Source: Burkholderiaceae bacterium (GTDB lineage Bacteria; Pseudomonadota; Gammaproteobacteria; Burkholderiales; Burkholderiaceae_E). From it: 64,000 bases of DNA. Location of the stretch: positions 62,001 through 126,000 of the forward strand of contig JAMLIR010000003.1 in the NCBI GenBank assembly GCA_023954045.1. The letters run 5' to 3'. Every line of letters begins with the position of its first letter. The first letter of the stretch is position 1. Below the pieces are notes generated by a model, which searched no databases, was not told where the DNA came from, and saw only the letters and a list, made by a program, of their open reading frames with translations. Shown here one piece after another: positions 1 through 10,614 of the stretch. Position numbers and translations under genes: made by a program.

Positions 1-565
1 ACAGCACGCGGGTCTCGCGCAGGTCCTCGAAGATGCGCCGCGCCAGCCGCACCGCGGCGGCGGCCATCGACACCGAATGCGCGCCGATCTCGGTGGTGCT
101 GCGCACCTCCTTGGCCACCGCGAACGAGCGCTGGAACAGCTGGTGCAGGTGAGAGCCGAGCGCGCCGGCCTCGTGGGCGACGCGCGCGGCCTGCTTCATC
201 TGCCCGAGGATCTGGGGCTCGCCGAGCACCATCGAGTCGAGTCCGGCGGCGACCCGGAACGCGTGTCGCACCGCGTCGCCGTTGGGCAGCGCGTACAGGT
301 GCGAATGCAGCCCGTGGCCCTCGAGCTCGTGGCGGCGGTCGAGCCAGCCGGCGATCGCGACCTGCGCCTCGTGCGGCTGGCGCGTCGCACAGTAGATCTC
401 GGTGCGGTTACAGGTGGACAGGATCGCCGACTCCGGGGCGACCGGATGCAGGCGCTCGCGCAGGTCGGCGAGCGCCGCCCGCAGCGTTTCGCCCGGGAAC
501 GACACGCGCTCGCGCAGCGACAGCGGCGCGGTCTCGTGGTTCAGTCCGAGCGTGAGCAATTGCAT
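1..565 (-). CDS. hemA: Glutamyl-tRNA reductase, N-terminal part (cut by window edge)
   Basis: HemA reduces glutamyl-tRNA(Glu) to glutamate-1-semialdehyde, the first committed step of C5 tetrapyrrole synthesis in the cytoplasm. The visible 188 residues start [20 protein letters not shown], the family N-terminus, and contain STCNRTEIY near residues 50-58; Cys52 is the expected catalytic nucleophile. The segment with [11 protein letters not shown] and the following start of the NADPH domain is also present; the C-terminal half lies left of the window. A TAATAT hexamer on the minus strand (576-581) sits only about 10 bases before the ATG, so the transcript may have almost no leader. The downstream neighbour on the chromosome side is ilvA on the same strand after 187 bp. 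Confidence 0.95.
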   Translation of the reverse strand, partial: MQLLTLGLNHETAPLSLRERVSFPGETLRAALADLRERLHPVAPESAILSTCNRTEIYCATRQPHEAQVAIAGWLDRRHELEGHGLHSHLYALPNGDAVRHAFRVAAGLDSMVLGEPQILGQMKQAARVAHEAGALGSHLHQLFQRSFAVAKEVRSTTEIGAHSVSMAAAAVRLARRIFEDLRETRVL

Positions 566-752
566 AAGGGCTTGAATATTATCGGATTCCGGTCCTGCCG
601 GGTTGACCGGAATCACTCCGGCCGGCCATCTTGCGCTCGGGGCGCGTGCCTCGGTCGGCGCGCAGGGGGCGCCCGCCGCCCGCCACCCCCGAGCCGCCGC
701 CTGCCGCGACCGCGCCGGGACCTGAACGCGGCAGCAGCGGGACGAACGCGCT

Positions 753-2276
753 TCAGGCCGCGTGCGCGCCCAGGAACAGCCGGTAGGCCGGGTGCTGGCT
801 CTCGTCCCGGTGCGGATACCCGAGCGTCGCGAGGAACTCGCGGAACTGCTTCTTCTCGCCGGCCGGCACCTGGATCCCCACCAGGATGCGCCCGTAGTCC
901 GCGCCGTGGTTTCGATAGTGGAACAGCGAGATGTTCCAGTTCGGGCTCATGCTGGACAGGAAGCGCATCAGCGCGCCGGGCCGCTCGGGGAACTCGAAGC
1001 TGTAGAGCAGCTCGTTCCTGGCCAGCGGGGAGTGGCCGCCGACCATGTGCCGCAGGTGCAGCTTGCCGAGCTCGTCGTCGGTCAGGTTCAGCGTGCGAAA
1101 CCCCGCACCCTCGAAGGCGTCTGCGATCTGCGTCGCCTCGCCGGGTCGCGAGATCTGGATTCCGACGAAGACGTGCGCCTGCGCCGGGTCGGCGATCCGG
1201 TAGTTGAACTCGGTGACGTTACGCGGCCCGACCGTCTCGCAGAAGCGGCGGAAGCTGCCACGCTCCTCGGGGATCGTCACCGCGAACACCGCCTCGCGCT
1301 TCTCGCCGATCTCGGCGCGCTCGGAGACGAAGCGCAGCCGGTCGAAGTTCATGTTCGCGCCGCAGGCCACCGCGACCAGCGTCTCGTCGTGCAGCCGTTC
1401 GCGCTCGACCCAGGCCTTCAGCCCCGCCACCGACAGCGCCCCGGCGGGCTCGAGGATCGAGCGCGTGTCCTGGAATACGTCCTTGATCGCCGCGCAGATC
1501 GCGTCGGTATCGACCACCACGACGTCGTCGAGCAGCGCACGGCACAAGCGGAACGTCTCTTCGCCGACCTTCTTGACCGCGGTGCCGTCCGAGAACAGAC
1601 CGACGTCGTGCAATTCGACGCGCCGCCCCGCCCTGATCGACCGCGCCATCGCGTCGGAGTCGGTCGTCTGCACGCCGATCACGCGCACCTCGGGACGCAC
1701 CTGCTTGACGTAGGCGGCGATCCCGGCCGCCAGCCCGCCGCCGCCGATCGCCACGAAGATCGCGTGGATCGGGCCCTGGTGCTGGCGCAGGATCTCCATG
1801 CCGATCGTGCCCTGTCCCGCGATCACGTCCGGGTCGTCGAACGGGTGCACGAAGGTGAGCCCCTCGCGCGCCTGAAGCCCGGCCGCGGCCGCCGCGGCGT
1901 CGCTGTACGACTCGCCGCTGAGCACCACCTCGCCACCCAGCGCGCGCACCGCGTCGATCTTGACCTGTGGCGTCGTGACCGGCATCACGATCACCGCCCG
2001 GCAACCGAGCCGGCGCGCCGCCAGCGCCACGCCCTGCGCGTGGTTGCCGGCCGACGCGGCGATCACGCCGCGCGCCAGTTGCTCTGGCGACAGGCGCGCC
2101 ATCCGGTTGTAGGCACCGCGCAGCTTGAACGAGAACACCGGCTGCATGTCCTCGCGCTTGAGCAGCACGCGGTTCGACAGCCGCCCCGACAGGATGCCGG
2201 CCGGCTCGAGCGGCGTCTCGTGGGCGACGTCGTAGACCTTCGCCGTGAGGATGCGTTTCAGGTAGTCGATGGTCAT
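753..2276 (-). CDS. ilvA: Threonine ammonia-lyase, biosynthetic, with two C-terminal ACT-like domains
   Basis: This PLP enzyme deaminates L-threonine to 2-oxobutanoate, the entry to isoleucine synthesis. The 507-residue product has the fold-type II PLP site [10 protein letters not shown] with the Schiff-base lysine at about Lys51, a serine/glycine loop ([10 protein letters not shown]) and the glycine-rich phosphate loop ([11 protein letters not shown]). The last 180 residues contain two ACT-like regulatory repeats (around [14 protein letters not shown] and [15 protein letters not shown]), the arrangement of isoleucine-feedback-inhibited IlvA rather than the short catabolic TdcB. The start [10 protein letters not shown] is chosen because a longer open frame upstream runs through the divergent yqaA gene. 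The two genes are head-to-head with about 92 bp between starts. Confidence 0.96.
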   Translation of the reverse strand: MTIDYLKRILTAKVYDVAHETPLEPAGILSGRLSNRVLLKREDMQPVFSFKLRGAYNRMARLSPEQLARGVIAASAGNHAQGVALAARRLGCRAVIVMPVTTPQVKIDAVRALGGEVVLSGESYSDAAAAAAGLQAREGLTFVHPFDDPDVIAGQGTIGMEILRQHQGPIHAIFVAIGGGGLAAGIAAYVKQVRPEVRVIGVQTTDSDAMARSIRAGRRVELHDVGLFSDGTAVKKVGEETFRLCRALLDDVVVVDTDAICAAIKDVFQDTRSILEPAGALSVAGLKAWVERERLHDETLVAVACGANMNFDRLRFVSERAEIGEKREAVFAVTIPEERGSFRRFCETVGPRNVTEFNYRIADPAQAHVFVGIQISRPGEATQIADAFEGAGFRTLNLTDDELGKLHLRHMVGGHSPLARNELLYSFEFPERPGALMRFLSSMSPNWNISLFHYRNHGADYGRILVGIQVPAGEKKQFREFLATLGYPHRDESQHPAYRLFLGAHAA

Positions 2277-2368
2277 GGGTCGACAGATTCTACCGTTCCG
2301 GACTCGCCCGCAGGCGGGCCGCCCGATGGCGCGGCATCCCGCGATCCCGCTGATAGACTGCTCGGCCG

Positions 2369-2863
2369 ATGGAAGCTCTTGCCCGGATCCTGCTCGACTG
2401 GTTCGCGCTGCCCGAGCACGGGCTGTCGACCATCTTCGTCGTGGCGTTCGTTTCGGCGACGCTGTTGCCAATGGGCTCGGAGCCGGCCGTCTTCGGCTTC
2501 GTCAAGCTCAATCCCGACCAGTTCTGGCTCGCGGTGCTGGTCGCGACCGCCGGCAATACGCTGGGCGGCGTCGTCGACTACTGGCTCGGCCTGGGCGCGC
2601 ACGAGGCCATCGCGCACGGGAAGCGCACGGTCCACCTCAGGTGGCTCGAGCGCCTCGGCCCGAAGGCGCTGTTCTTCGCCTGGCTGCCCGCGGTCGGCGA
2701 TCCGCTGTGCGCGGTCGCCGGCTGGCTGAGGCTGCCGTTCTGGCCGAGCGTCGGCTGGATGGCGCTCGGCAAGTTCCTGCGCTACGTGCTGATGACGGCC
2801 ATGCTGATGGGCGTGCCCGACGCCTGGTGGCACGCGCTGATTCGGCTCTGGCCGGGCGGCTGA
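2369..2863 (+). CDS. YqaA-family small membrane protein
   Basis: The 164-residue protein is hydrophobic, with an N-terminal segment (STIFVVAFVSATLLPMGSE), a second helix around residues 50-70 and further helices near the C-terminus. The pattern, with PMGSEPAVFGFV and an internal AGNTLGGVVDYWLG, matches the YqaA/DedA-like inner-membrane family, whose members are associated with lipid or peptide transport but have no firm biochemical role. A TAGACT hexamer (2354-2359) lies nine bases before the ATG. It is divergent from ilvA and followed by the DUF3683 oxidoreductase after 75 bp. Family assignment is by pattern; function is not established. Confidence 0.8.
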   Translation: MEALARILLDWFALPEHGLSTIFVVAFVSATLLPMGSEPAVFGFVKLNPDQFWLAVLVATAGNTLGGVVDYWLGLGAHEAIAHGKRTVHLRWLERLGPKALFFAWLPAVGDPLCAVAGWLRLPFWPSVGWMALGKFLRYVLMTAMLMGVPDAWWHALIRLWPGG

Positions 2864-2938
2864 CACGCCCGGTCGCCTCGCCCGGCCGAGGCGCCGCGCC
2901 GCTCGTCCCGATCCCGGTCGGCTAGAATGCCGGGTCCG

Positions 2939-5900
2939 ATGAGCGCTTCCCTTTCCGTCACGGCTGCCGGTCCGGCTCCCGGGCCGGCCACTCCCGTCGA
3001 TGCGCAGCCTGCCGACGCGGTGCGCCTGCGCGAGATCCCCTACAACTACACGTCGTTCTCCGACCGCGAGATCGTCATCCGCCTGCTCGGCCCCGAGGGC
3101 TGGAGCATCGTCGGCGAGCTCCGTGCGGAGCGGCGCACCGGGCGCTCGGCCCGGATGCTCTACGAAGTGCTGGGCGACATCTGGGTCGTGCGGCGCAACC
3201 CGTACCTGCAGGACGACCTGCTCGACAACCCGAAGCGCCGGCGCCTGCTGGTCCAGGCACTGCATCACCGGCTGGGGGAGATCGAGAAGCGCCGCGCGCT
3301 CGACCTGAGCGCGCGCGCCGACGAGGCCGCGGGCGAGCGCAGCGCACGGGTGAGCCGGCTGCTCGAACTGGCGCGAGCGGCGGTGGCGTCGTTCGAGAGC
3401 GAATGCGAGCGCACGTCGGTGCTTCGCGCGCGCGTGCTGCGACGCCTGTCGCGGCATACGGCGCGCGACAACATCCGCTTCGACGGCATGAGCCGGGTTT
3501 CGCACGTCACCGACGCCACCGACTGGCGCGTCGAGTATCCGTTCGTCGTGCTCACGCCCGACAGCGAGTCCGAGATCGCGGGGCTGGTCGCCGCCTGCAT
3601 CGAACTGGGCCTGACGATCATCCCGCGCGGCGGCGGCACCGGCTACACCGGCGGCGCGATTCCGCTCACGCCGATGTCGGCGGTCATCAACACCGAGAAG
3701 CTCGAGCGCCTCGGCGACGTCGAGCGCGTCCGGCTGCCCGGCGTCGATCGCGAGGTGCCGACGATCCTCGCGGAGGCCGGCGTGGTCACGCGGCGCGTGA
3801 CCGACGCCGCCGACCGGGCAGGGCTGGTGTTCGCGGTGGACCCGACTTCGCTGGACGCCTCGTGCGTCGGCGGCAACATCGCGATGAACGCTGGCGGCAA
3901 GAAGGCGGTGCTGTGGGGCACGGCGCTGGACAACCTGGCCTGGTGGCGGATGGTCGATCCCGACGGCAACTGGCTCGAGGTCACGCGCGTCGGCCACAAC
4001 CTGGGCAAGATCCACGAAGCGCCCACCGCCACGTTCGACTTGAAGTGGTATGCGCCGGGTCAGCTGGCGAGCGACGGCACGATGCGCGGCGATCCGGTCC
4101 GCAGCCAGCGTCTCGACATCGAGGGACGGCGTTTCCGGAAGGCCGGGCTGGGCAAGGACGTCACGGACAAGTTTCTCGCCGGCCTGCCCGGCGTGCAGAA
4201 GGAGGGCTGCGACGGCCTGATCACGTCGGCGCGCTGGGTGCTCCACCGGATGCCGAAGTTCATCCGCACCGTCTGCCTCGAATTCTTCGGCCAGCCCAAG
4301 GACGCCGTGCCGTCGATCGTGGACATCAAGGACTGGCTCGACACGAGGCCGCACGGGGCGATCCTCGCGGGCCTCGAGCACCTCGACGAGCGCTACCTTC
4401 GCGCGGTGGGCTACACGACCAAGTCGCGGCGCGGCGGCCTGCCCAAGATGGTGCTGATCGGCGACATCGTCGGCGACGACGACGAGGCGGTCGCGCGTGC
4501 CGCCTCGGAAGTGGTGCGGCTGGCCAACCGGCGCAGCGGCGAAGGCTTCGTCGCGGTCTCGGCCGACGCGCGCAAGGCATTCTGGGCCGATCGCGCGCGC
4601 ACGGCCGCGATCGCGCGCCACACCAACGCGTTCAAGATCAACGAGGACGTGGTCATCCCGCTCGCGCGGATGGGTGAATACACCGACGGCATCGAGCGCA
4701 TCAACATCGAGCTGTCGACGAAGAACAAGCTGGCCATGCTCGACGCCGTCGACCGCCTGCTGGCCGACGAGGCGCACCTGCCGCGGGCCGCGGCGGGCCG
4801 CGACGAGGCCGCCGACGAGGAGATGACCGCCGAGCGGCGCCGCCAGGCGCTCGAACTGGTTTCGTCGACGCGCCGGCGCTGGCGCCTGCTGCTCGATCGC
4901 ATCGACGAACCGCTCGCGCCGCTGCGCGACGCGCTCGCCGGCGTCGGCCTCGGCCACCTGCGCGGCGCGCTCGACGAGCACCTCGCGCAGCAGCCCGACG
5001 CGACGCTGTTCCGCGTGCTGCAGGACCGCACGATTCGCGTGTCCTGGAAGGCTGAGGTGCGCGCCCCGCTCGAGAAGATCTTCTCGGGACTCGCCTTCGC
5101 CCCGCTGCTCGATGCCGTCGACGCGATCCACCGAAAGGTGCTGCGCGGGCGCGTCTTCGTCGCGCTGCACATGCACGCCGGCGACGGCAACGTGCACACG
5201 AACATCCCGGTGAACTCCGACGACTACGCGATGCTCAAGGAAGCCGAGGCCGCGGTGGCGCGGATCATGGCGCTGGCGCGCTCGCTCGACGGCGTGATCT
5301 CGGGCGAGCACGGCATCGGCATCACGAAGCTCGAGTTCCTGAGCGCCGACGAGGTGGCCGAGTTCCGCGCCTACAAGCGGCGCATCGACCCCGACGGCCG
5401 CTTCAACCGCGGCAAGCTGCTCGACGACCCCGACCTGCCGGGCGACCTGCGCAATGCCTATACGCCGAGCTTCGGCCTGATGGGTGCCGAATCGCTGATC
5501 CTGCAGCAGTCGGACATCGGCTCGATCGCCGATTCGGTGCGCAACTGCCTGCGCTGCGGCAAATGCAAGCCGGTCTGCGCCACGCACGTTCCGCGGGCGA
5601 ACCTGCTCTATTCGCCGCGCAACAAGATCCTCGCCACGTCGCTGCTGGTCGAGGCGTTCCTGTACGAGGAGCAGACGCGGCGCGGCGTGTCGATCCGGCA
5701 CTGGGACGAGTTCTCCGACGTGGCCGACCACTGCACCGTCTGCCACAAGTGCCTGACGCCGTGCCCGGTCGACATCGACTTTGGCGACGTGTCGATGAAC
5801 ATGCGCAACCTGCTGCGCAAGATGGGCCGCAAGAAGTTCAATCCCGGCAACGCCGCCGCGATGTTCTTCCTGAACGCCACCGATCCGGACACGATCCGCG

Positions 5901-7000
5901 CCACCCGGGCGGCGATGGTCGGGATCGGCTACCGCGCCCAGCGGCTGGCCGCCGACCTGTTCCGGCGGCTGGCCCGCGAGCAGACGCGCAAGCCACCGGC
6001 CACCGTCGGCAAGGCGCCGCTGAAGGAGCAGGTGATCCACTTCGTCAACAAGAAGATGCCGGGCAACCTGCCGGCGAAGACGGCGCGCGCGCTGCTCGAC
6101 ATCGAGGATCACCGCTACGTCCCGATCATCCGCGACCCGCAGGCGACGACGGTCGACGCCGAGGCGGTGTTCTACTTCCCCGGCTGCGGCTCCGAGCGCC
6201 TGTTCTCGCAGGTCGGGCTCGCCACGCAGGCGATGCTGTGGCACGTCGGCGTGCAGACGGTGCTGCCGCCCGGCTACCTGTGCTGCGGCTACCCGCAGCG
6301 CGGCTCGGGCCAGTACGACAGGGCCGAGAAGATCATCACCGACAACCGCGTGCTGTTCCACCGCGTCGCCAACACGCTGAACTACCTCGACATCAGGACG
6401 GTGGTCGTGAGCTGCGGTACCTGCTACGACCAGCTGCAGGGCTACCAGTTCGAGAAGATCTTCCCGGGCTGCCGGATCGTGGACATCCACGAGTTCCTGA
6501 TGGAGAAGGGCGTGCGGCTCGACGGCGTGACCGGCGCGCGCTACATGTACCACGACCCCTGCCACAGCCCGATCAGGGAATACGCGCCGCTGAAGGTCGT
6601 CAACGCGCTGATCAACGATTCGCTGAACGGCCGGGTCGAGAAGAACGACCGTTGCTGCGGCGAGTCCGGCACGCTGGCGGTCTCGCGGCCCGACATCAGC
6701 ACGCAGGTGCGCTTCCGCAAGGAAGAGGAGATGCGCCGCGGCGCCGACGCGCTTCGCGCGCTGCCGGTGGTCGCGGCTTCGGACGCGCCAGGGGGCGCGG
6801 CCGCAAGCTTCACCGGCCCGGTCAAGGTGCTCACCTCGTGCCCGTCGTGCCTGCAGGGCCTTGCGCGCTACGAGGAAGACGCCGGGGTCGAGGCCGACTA
6901 CGTCGTCGTCGAGCTCGCGCGGCACATCCTCGGCGAGGACTGGCTGCAGGCCTACGTGCGCCGCGCCAACGACGGCGGCATCGAGCGCGTGCTCGTCTGA
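2939..7000 (+). CDS. DUF3683-type FAD-linked oxidoreductase fused to ferredoxin and CCG domains
   Basis: This very large protein (1353 residues from the chosen start) fuses modules normally on separate subunits of glycolate or D-lactate dehydrogenases. In order: a conserved N-terminal DUF3683 segment ([20 protein letters not shown], about 25-45); an FAD-binding PCMH domain ([16 protein letters not shown], about 220); an FAD-oxidase C-terminal domain ([13 protein letters not shown] and [10 protein letters not shown]); two 4Fe-4S cysteine clusters ([11 protein letters not shown] and [14 protein letters not shown]); and two heterodisulfide-reductase-like CCG regions ([19 protein letters not shown], then [21 protein letters not shown]). 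Family knowledge predicts oxidation of a 2-hydroxy acid with electron transfer to the quinone pool; the substrate cannot be read from sequence. An upstream in-frame ATG at 2927 overlaps a TAGAAT -10-like hexamer, so 2939 is preferred. Confidence 0.9.
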   Translation: MSASLSVTAAGPAPGPATPVDAQPADAVRLREIPYNYTSFSDREIVIRLLGPEGWSIVGELRAERRTGRSARMLYEVLGDIWVVRRNPYLQDDLLDNPKRRRLLVQALHHRLGEIEKRRALDLSARADEAAGERSARVSRLLELARAAVASFESECERTSVLRARVLRRLSRHTARDNIRFDGMSRVSHVTDATDWRVEYPFVVLTPDSESEIAGLVAACIELGLTIIPRGGGTGYTGGAIPLTPMSAVINTEKLERLGDVERVRLPGVDREVPTILAEAGVVTRRVTDAADRAGLVFAVDPTSLDASCVGGNIAMNAGGKKAVLWGTALDNLAWWRMVDPDGNWLEVTRVGHNLGKIHEAPTATFDLKWYAPGQLASDGTMRGDPVRSQRLDIEGRRFRKAGLGKDVTDKFLAGLPGVQKEGCDGLITSARWVLHRMPKFIRTVCLEFFGQPKDAVPSIVDIKDWLDTRPHGAILAGLEHLDERYLRAVGYTTKSRRGGLPKMVLIGDIVGDDDEAVARAASEVVRLANRRSGEGFVAVSADARKAFWADRARTAAIARHTNAFKINEDVVIPLARMGEYTDGIERINIELSTKNKLAMLDAVDRLLADEAHLPRAAAGRDEAADEEMTAERRRQALELVSSTRRRWRLLLDRIDEPLAPLRDALAGVGLGHLRGALDEHLAQQPDATLFRVLQDRTIRVSWKAEVRAPLEKIFSGLAFAPLLDAVDAIHRKVLRGRVFVALHMHAGDGNVHTNIPVNSDDYAMLKEAEAAVARIMALARSLDGVISGEHGIGITKLEFLSADEVAEFRAYKRRIDPDGRFNRGKLLDDPDLPGDLRNAYTPSFGLMGAESLILQQSDIGSIADSVRNCLRCGKCKPVCATHVPRANLLYSPRNKILATSLLVEAFLYEEQTRRGVSIRHWDEFSDVADHCTVCHKCLTPCPVDIDFGDVSMNMRNLLRKMGRKKFNPGNAAAMFFLNATDPDTIRATRAAMVGIGYRAQRLAADLFRRLAREQTRKPPATVGKAPLKEQVIHFVNKKMPGNLPAKTARALLDIEDHRYVPIIRDPQATTVDAEAVFYFPGCGSERLFSQVGLATQAMLWHVGVQTVLPPGYLCCGYPQRGSGQYDRAEKIITDNRVLFHRVANTLNYLDIRTVVVSCGTCYDQLQGYQFEKIFPGCRIVDIHEFLMEKGVRLDGVTGARYMYHDPCHSPIREYAPLKVVNALINDSLNGRVEKNDRCCGESGTLAVSRPDISTQVRFRKEEEMRRGADALRALPVVAASDAPGGAAASFTGPVKVLTSCPSCLQGLARYEEDAGVEADYVVVELARHILGEDWLQAYVRRANDGGIERVLV

Positions 7001-7011
7001 GCGTCCGGCCC

Positions 7012-7467
7012 GTGTCGACGCCCGGCCGCGGCCTTCCCGATCCCGGCTGCCCGCTGTGCGCCGGTGACGGCGGCACGCTGCTCGTCCGCGGTGGCGCCTG
7101 GCGCGTCGTGCTGGCCGACGACCCCGACTACCCCGCGTTCACGCGCGTGATCTGGAGCGCGCACGTCGCCGAGATGAGCGACCTCGGGCGCGCCGAGCGC
7201 GACGAACTGGTGCGCGTGGTGCTCGCCGTCGAGGAGGTCCAGCGCGCGCTGCTCGCGCCCGACAAGGTCAACCTCGCGAGCCTCGGCAACCTCGTCCCCC
7301 ACCTGCACTGGCACGTGATCCCGCGCTGGCGCGACGACCGCCATTTCCCCGAGCCGGTCTGGGGCCGCGCGGCCGCCGGGCGCGAAGCGGCGACCGAAGC
7401 CAGGCGCGCATCGGTGGCGGCGCTGCTGCCGGCGTACGTCGACGCGATCGCGCGGCGCCTGGGCTGA
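7012..7467 (+). CDS. HIT-family nucleotide-binding protein
   Basis: The 151-residue product has the histidine-triad signature HLHWHVIPRW near residues 98-107 and an N-terminal PGCPLC segment, both typical of HIT hydrolases or transferases acting on nucleotide phosphoesters. It begins with GTG 11 bases after the stop of the large oxidoreductase, so it is probably in the same transcript. The pairing of a DUF3683 oxidoreductase with a HIT protein appears conserved in related betaproteobacteria, to my recollection; substrate unknown. Confidence 0.88.
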   Translation: MSTPGRGLPDPGCPLCAGDGGTLLVRGGAWRVVLADDPDYPAFTRVIWSAHVAEMSDLGRAERDELVRVVLAVEEVQRALLAPDKVNLASLGNLVPHLHWHVIPRWRDDRHFPEPVWGRAAAGREAATEARRASVAALLPAYVDAIARRLG

Positions 7468-7621
7468 TCCGATCGGCCGCGGCTGCGCGCCGATCGGCGG
7501 TCGACCGCCGGTCGGCCCTGCCCCGCCGCCCGTCCCGCGACCGCCCGCGGCGTGCGGCAATGCCGATCCGGCCGGCGTGCATCGGCGCACACTGGTTCCC
7601 GTCGCGATGACGAAGGCAGCC

Positions 7622-9295
7622 ATGAGCGTTGTTCCGTATCCAGACCTCTCGGGCGTGCGCAACGCCGCGTCGTGCCGGCATTGGCTCGACGCCTTGCCCG
7701 GCGACGCGCCGGATCGCCTGTCGGCGCTCGGCGCGCTGTTCGGGCGGCTCGCGCGCCCGGGCCTCGGGGCCGACCCGCTGTTCGAGATCCTGGAGCAGGC
7801 GCGCATCGAGCAGGTTCGCGCGATCGATCGCCTGCTCGCGCCGCTCGCCGCGCGCCCGGTGCCCTACGCCGAGCCGGAGTGGCAGCGCATCGGCGCCGCG
7901 CTGGCGAGCCTTCGCGCCAGCCGCGACCTGTTCAAGCGCGCCTACTCGCTGATGCTCGGCAGCAACGGCGACGAGACCCGCTCGATCATCCCGGGCGCGA
8001 CCAACGCGCTGCGTGTCGCAATGCCGCTCGCTCGGGCGCTCGATGCGCAGGCGCGCATCGTGTCGTTGCTGATCAGGCATCGAAGCGTGCTGCTGGACGC
8101 CGACTGGGACGCGTTGTGCGTGCTTGCGCGCCACATGCGCCGCACCACCTTCCAGGACGAGACGCTGCTCGACGAGGTGCCGCTGGTCAAGCCGACCACC
8201 GCGCGCGCGCTGTTCGCCTACCCGCTGTTGCTGCAGGCGGCGGCGCTGCCGTCGCGCACGCCCGCCGAAGCGGCGTTCGTCGACCGGCTCGCCAGCCGCC
8301 TTTCCGCGAAGGTCGGCTACCGGATCGACCACGGCGCACCCGGAGACAATCCATACGGACCGACCTTCGTCTTCGGCCCCGAGCTCGCCGTGAGGCTCGA
8401 CGCCCACCGGCTGCCGGCGAGCATCGCGCGCCGTCGGCAGCAATGGCTCGCCGGGGTCGGCGAGTCGCCGGTGCGCAAGTCCATGCCGCTGACGCAGAGC
8501 GCCACGCACGCGCTGCTCGAGGACCTCGAGCGGCGCTGGAGCGCCGCGGCGCTCGTCGTCGTGCCCGGCTGCAGCGGCGAGCTGGCCGGTCCGGAAGGCG
8601 CCGACGCGGCGCCGACCGCGAGGCTGCGTTTCGGGCTTCCGCGGATCCACGCGGCCGTCATGCAGCCGAAGGCCGACGTGTCCGCCTCCGAGAGTGCCGT
8701 CGAGGCGCCGTACGAGTACAGCGGGCGCTGGGAGCAGAACACGATCATGCGGCTCGCGCTCGGCGCCGACGTCGACCGGCGCGATCCGGCGGCGCTGGTG
8801 ATGGCCGAGGGCGAGACGGTCGACCGGATCGACGGCGCGGCCGGCGCGCTACTGTCCTTCGTGCGCCACGGCGCGACGCCGCGCGCGACGCTCGGCGCGC
8901 TGGTGGCGATCGCGCCGACGTCGGGCCTGTCGCTCGCGACGATCGAGTCGATCGAGCAGATTCCCGGGCCCGAATACCTGCGTCTTCGCGGCCAGCGGCT
9001 CACGGTGCGCTGCTGGCCCGGCAAGCCGGTGCCGGCCGGCGTGAAGATCGGCGAGGCCCTGTTCTTCATGGACGCCTGGTTGCTGCCGGGAGACGCCACG
9101 CGCGGCGAGCTGCCGAGCCTGGTGCTGGCGCCCGGCCGTGCGCACGCCGGCGCGCAGGCCGTGCTGCGCGAACCCGAGCGCGACGTGCCGATCCGCTTCG
9201 CATCGCTGATCGAGCGCGGGCCGGGCTACGAGCGGCTGTCGCTGCGAATCGAAAGCCCGCGCCCGTCCCGGGGGCGTGCCGGCGAATTCGGCTAA
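7622..9295 (+). CDS. Uncharacterised 557-residue protein
   Basis: I do not recognise a named family. The protein has an all-helical-looking N-terminal half (about 1-330, rich in Ala, Arg and Leu) including RAYSLMLGSNGDETRS. The C-terminal third has the alternating hydrophobic pattern of a small beta-barrel and could be PilZ-like, but the PilZ RxxxR and DxSxxG signatures are not clearly present. No signal peptide or membrane segment is seen, so it should be cytoplasmic. Several in-frame starts exist (7577, 7607, 7622); 7622 is preferred because a GAAGG ribosome-binding-like stretch precedes it by about 8 bases. It lies just upstream of the DUF971-ubiE block. Confidence 0.75.
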   Translation: MSVVPYPDLSGVRNAASCRHWLDALPGDAPDRLSALGALFGRLARPGLGADPLFEILEQARIEQVRAIDRLLAPLAARPVPYAEPEWQRIGAALASLRASRDLFKRAYSLMLGSNGDETRSIIPGATNALRVAMPLARALDAQARIVSLLIRHRSVLLDADWDALCVLARHMRRTTFQDETLLDEVPLVKPTTARALFAYPLLLQAAALPSRTPAEAAFVDRLASRLSAKVGYRIDHGAPGDNPYGPTFVFGPELAVRLDAHRLPASIARRRQQWLAGVGESPVRKSMPLTQSATHALLEDLERRWSAAALVVVPGCSGELAGPEGADAAPTARLRFGLPRIHAAVMQPKADVSASESAVEAPYEYSGRWEQNTIMRLALGADVDRRDPAALVMAEGETVDRIDGAAGALLSFVRHGATPRATLGALVAIAPTSGLSLATIESIEQIPGPEYLRLRGQRLTVRCWPGKPVPAGVKIGEALFFMDAWLLPGDATRGELPSLVLAPGRAHAGAQAVLREPERDVPIRFASLIERGPGYERLSLRIESPRPSRGRAGEFG

Positions 9296-9351
9296 CATCA
9301 GGCCTGGTACCGGGCCGTCCGCCCGGGAGCAGATCAGGGTTCGATTCGCCC

Positions 9352-9768
9352 ATGACCGGTTCCGATTCCACTGGCGCGTCGCCGACGCGCGTCGTCGTCC
9401 ATCAGGCTTCGCGCGTTCTCGAGATCGAGTTCTCGGACGGCAAGGTCTTTCGCCTGCCGTTCGAGTTCCTGCGCGTCTATTCTCCGTCGGCCGAGGTGCG
9501 CGGCCACGGCCCGGGCCAGGAGACGCTGCAGGCGGGCAAGGCCGAAGTCGGGATCGACTCGGTCGAGTCGGTCGGGCACTACGCGATCCAGCCCACTTTC
9601 AGCGACGGCCACGCGACCGGCATCTACGCGTGGGACTACCTGTACTGGCTGGGCGACAACCAGGAAGATCTCTGGCAGCAGTACCTGGCGCGGCTCGAGG
9701 CCGCGGGTGCCAGCCGCCACGCGTCCGCGCCGGTCCACGCGACCGCGGCGAAGCGACCGAAGGGCTGA
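9352..9768 (+). CDS. DUF971 (gamma-butyrobetaine hydroxylase N-terminal-like) protein
   Basis: The 138-residue protein has the DUF971 core: [20 protein letters not shown], then the [13 protein letters not shown] loop and [22 protein letters not shown], followed by a short Ala-rich tail. The same fold forms the N-terminal domain of gamma-butyrobetaine hydroxylase; stand-alone versions are associated with Fe-S or iron handling but lack a defined reaction. It ends 16 bases before the ubiE start, and this DUF971-ubiE order is a recurring betaproteobacterial arrangement, suggesting co-transcription with ubiquinone genes. Confidence 0.9.
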   Translation: MTGSDSTGASPTRVVVHQASRVLEIEFSDGKVFRLPFEFLRVYSPSAEVRGHGPGQETLQAGKAEVGIDSVESVGHYAIQPTFSDGHATGIYAWDYLYWLGDNQEDLWQQYLARLEAAGASRHASAPVHATAAKRPKG

Positions 9769-9784
9769 GCCGCCTGGCGCGCCG

Positions 9785-10525
9785 ATGAGCGAACCCCGCA
9801 CGACTCATTTCGGCTACGAGACCGTCGACGAAGCGTCGAAGGCGGCGCGCGTGGCCGGCGTGTTCCACTCGGTCGCAGCGCGCTACGACCTGATGAACGA
9901 CCTGATGTCGGCGGGCCTGCACCGGATCTGGAAGGCGTTCACGATCGGGCAGGCGGCGGTGCGGCCGGGGATGCGCGTGCTCGACGTCGCCGGCGGAACC
10001 GGCGATCTGGCGCGCGCGTTCGCGCGCCGCGTCGGCGCGCAGGGCGAGGTCTGGCTCACCGACATCAACGGCTCGATGCTCGCCGTCGGCCGCGACCGGA
10101 TGGTCGACGACGGCTGCCTGCAGCCGGCGGTGCAGTGCGATGCCGAGGCATTGCCGTTCCCCGACGGCTACTTCGATCGCGTCACGGTCGCGTTCGGGCT
10201 GCGCAACATGACCCGCAAGGACCGCGCGCTCGCCGAGATGCGCCGCGTCCTCAAGTCCGGCGGACGCCTGCTGGTGCTCGAGTTCTCGCAGGTGAGTAAG
10301 GCGCTGGCCCCGTTGTACGACCTCTATTCGTTCTCGGTGCTTCCCTGGCTCGGAAAGCGCGTCGCAGGCGACGAGGCCAGCTACCGGTATCTGGCCGAAT
10401 CGATCCGGATGCATCCCGACCAGGAGACGCTGAAGAAGATGATGGAGGAGGCGGGCTTCTCGCGCGTGCGCTACTTCAACCTCACCGGCGGCGTCGTCGC
10501 GTTGCACGAGGGGTTCAAGGCTTGA
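9785..10525 (+). CDS. ubiE: Ubiquinone/menaquinone C-methyltransferase
   Basis: UbiE performs the SAM-dependent C-methylation in ubiquinone and menaquinone synthesis. The 246-residue protein starts with the family signature [19 protein letters not shown], then shows SAM motif I ([12 protein letters not shown], about 72-83), a motif II-like [20 protein letters not shown] equivalent (here [14 protein letters not shown]) and the C-terminal [12 protein letters not shown]. Length matches the 250-residue family. It lies between the DUF971 gene and a Tim44-domain gene on the same strand. Confidence 0.96.
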   Translation: MSEPRTTHFGYETVDEASKAARVAGVFHSVAARYDLMNDLMSAGLHRIWKAFTIGQAAVRPGMRVLDVAGGTGDLARAFARRVGAQGEVWLTDINGSMLAVGRDRMVDDGCLQPAVQCDAEALPFPDGYFDRVTVAFGLRNMTRKDRALAEMRRVLKSGGRLLVLEFSQVSKALAPLYDLYSFSVLPWLGKRVAGDEASYRYLAESIRMHPDQETLKKMMEEAGFSRVRYFNLTGGVVALHEGFKA

Positions 10526-10614
10526 CGGCGCCGTCGCGCGTTGGCTCGGGTTGGTTTTTCGGGGCCTCGGCCCCACCATCGGGTCGTCGCCACGGCCCTG
10601 ACTGCGGAGTGTCC

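Noticed and set aside
2273-6925. A 1550-codon open frame antisense to the DUF3683 gene
   Set aside because: It is rich in Arg, Ala, His and Asp-Val repeats as expected for the antisense of high-GC coding DNA, has no recognisable motifs, and the plus-strand gene has clear domains throughout.
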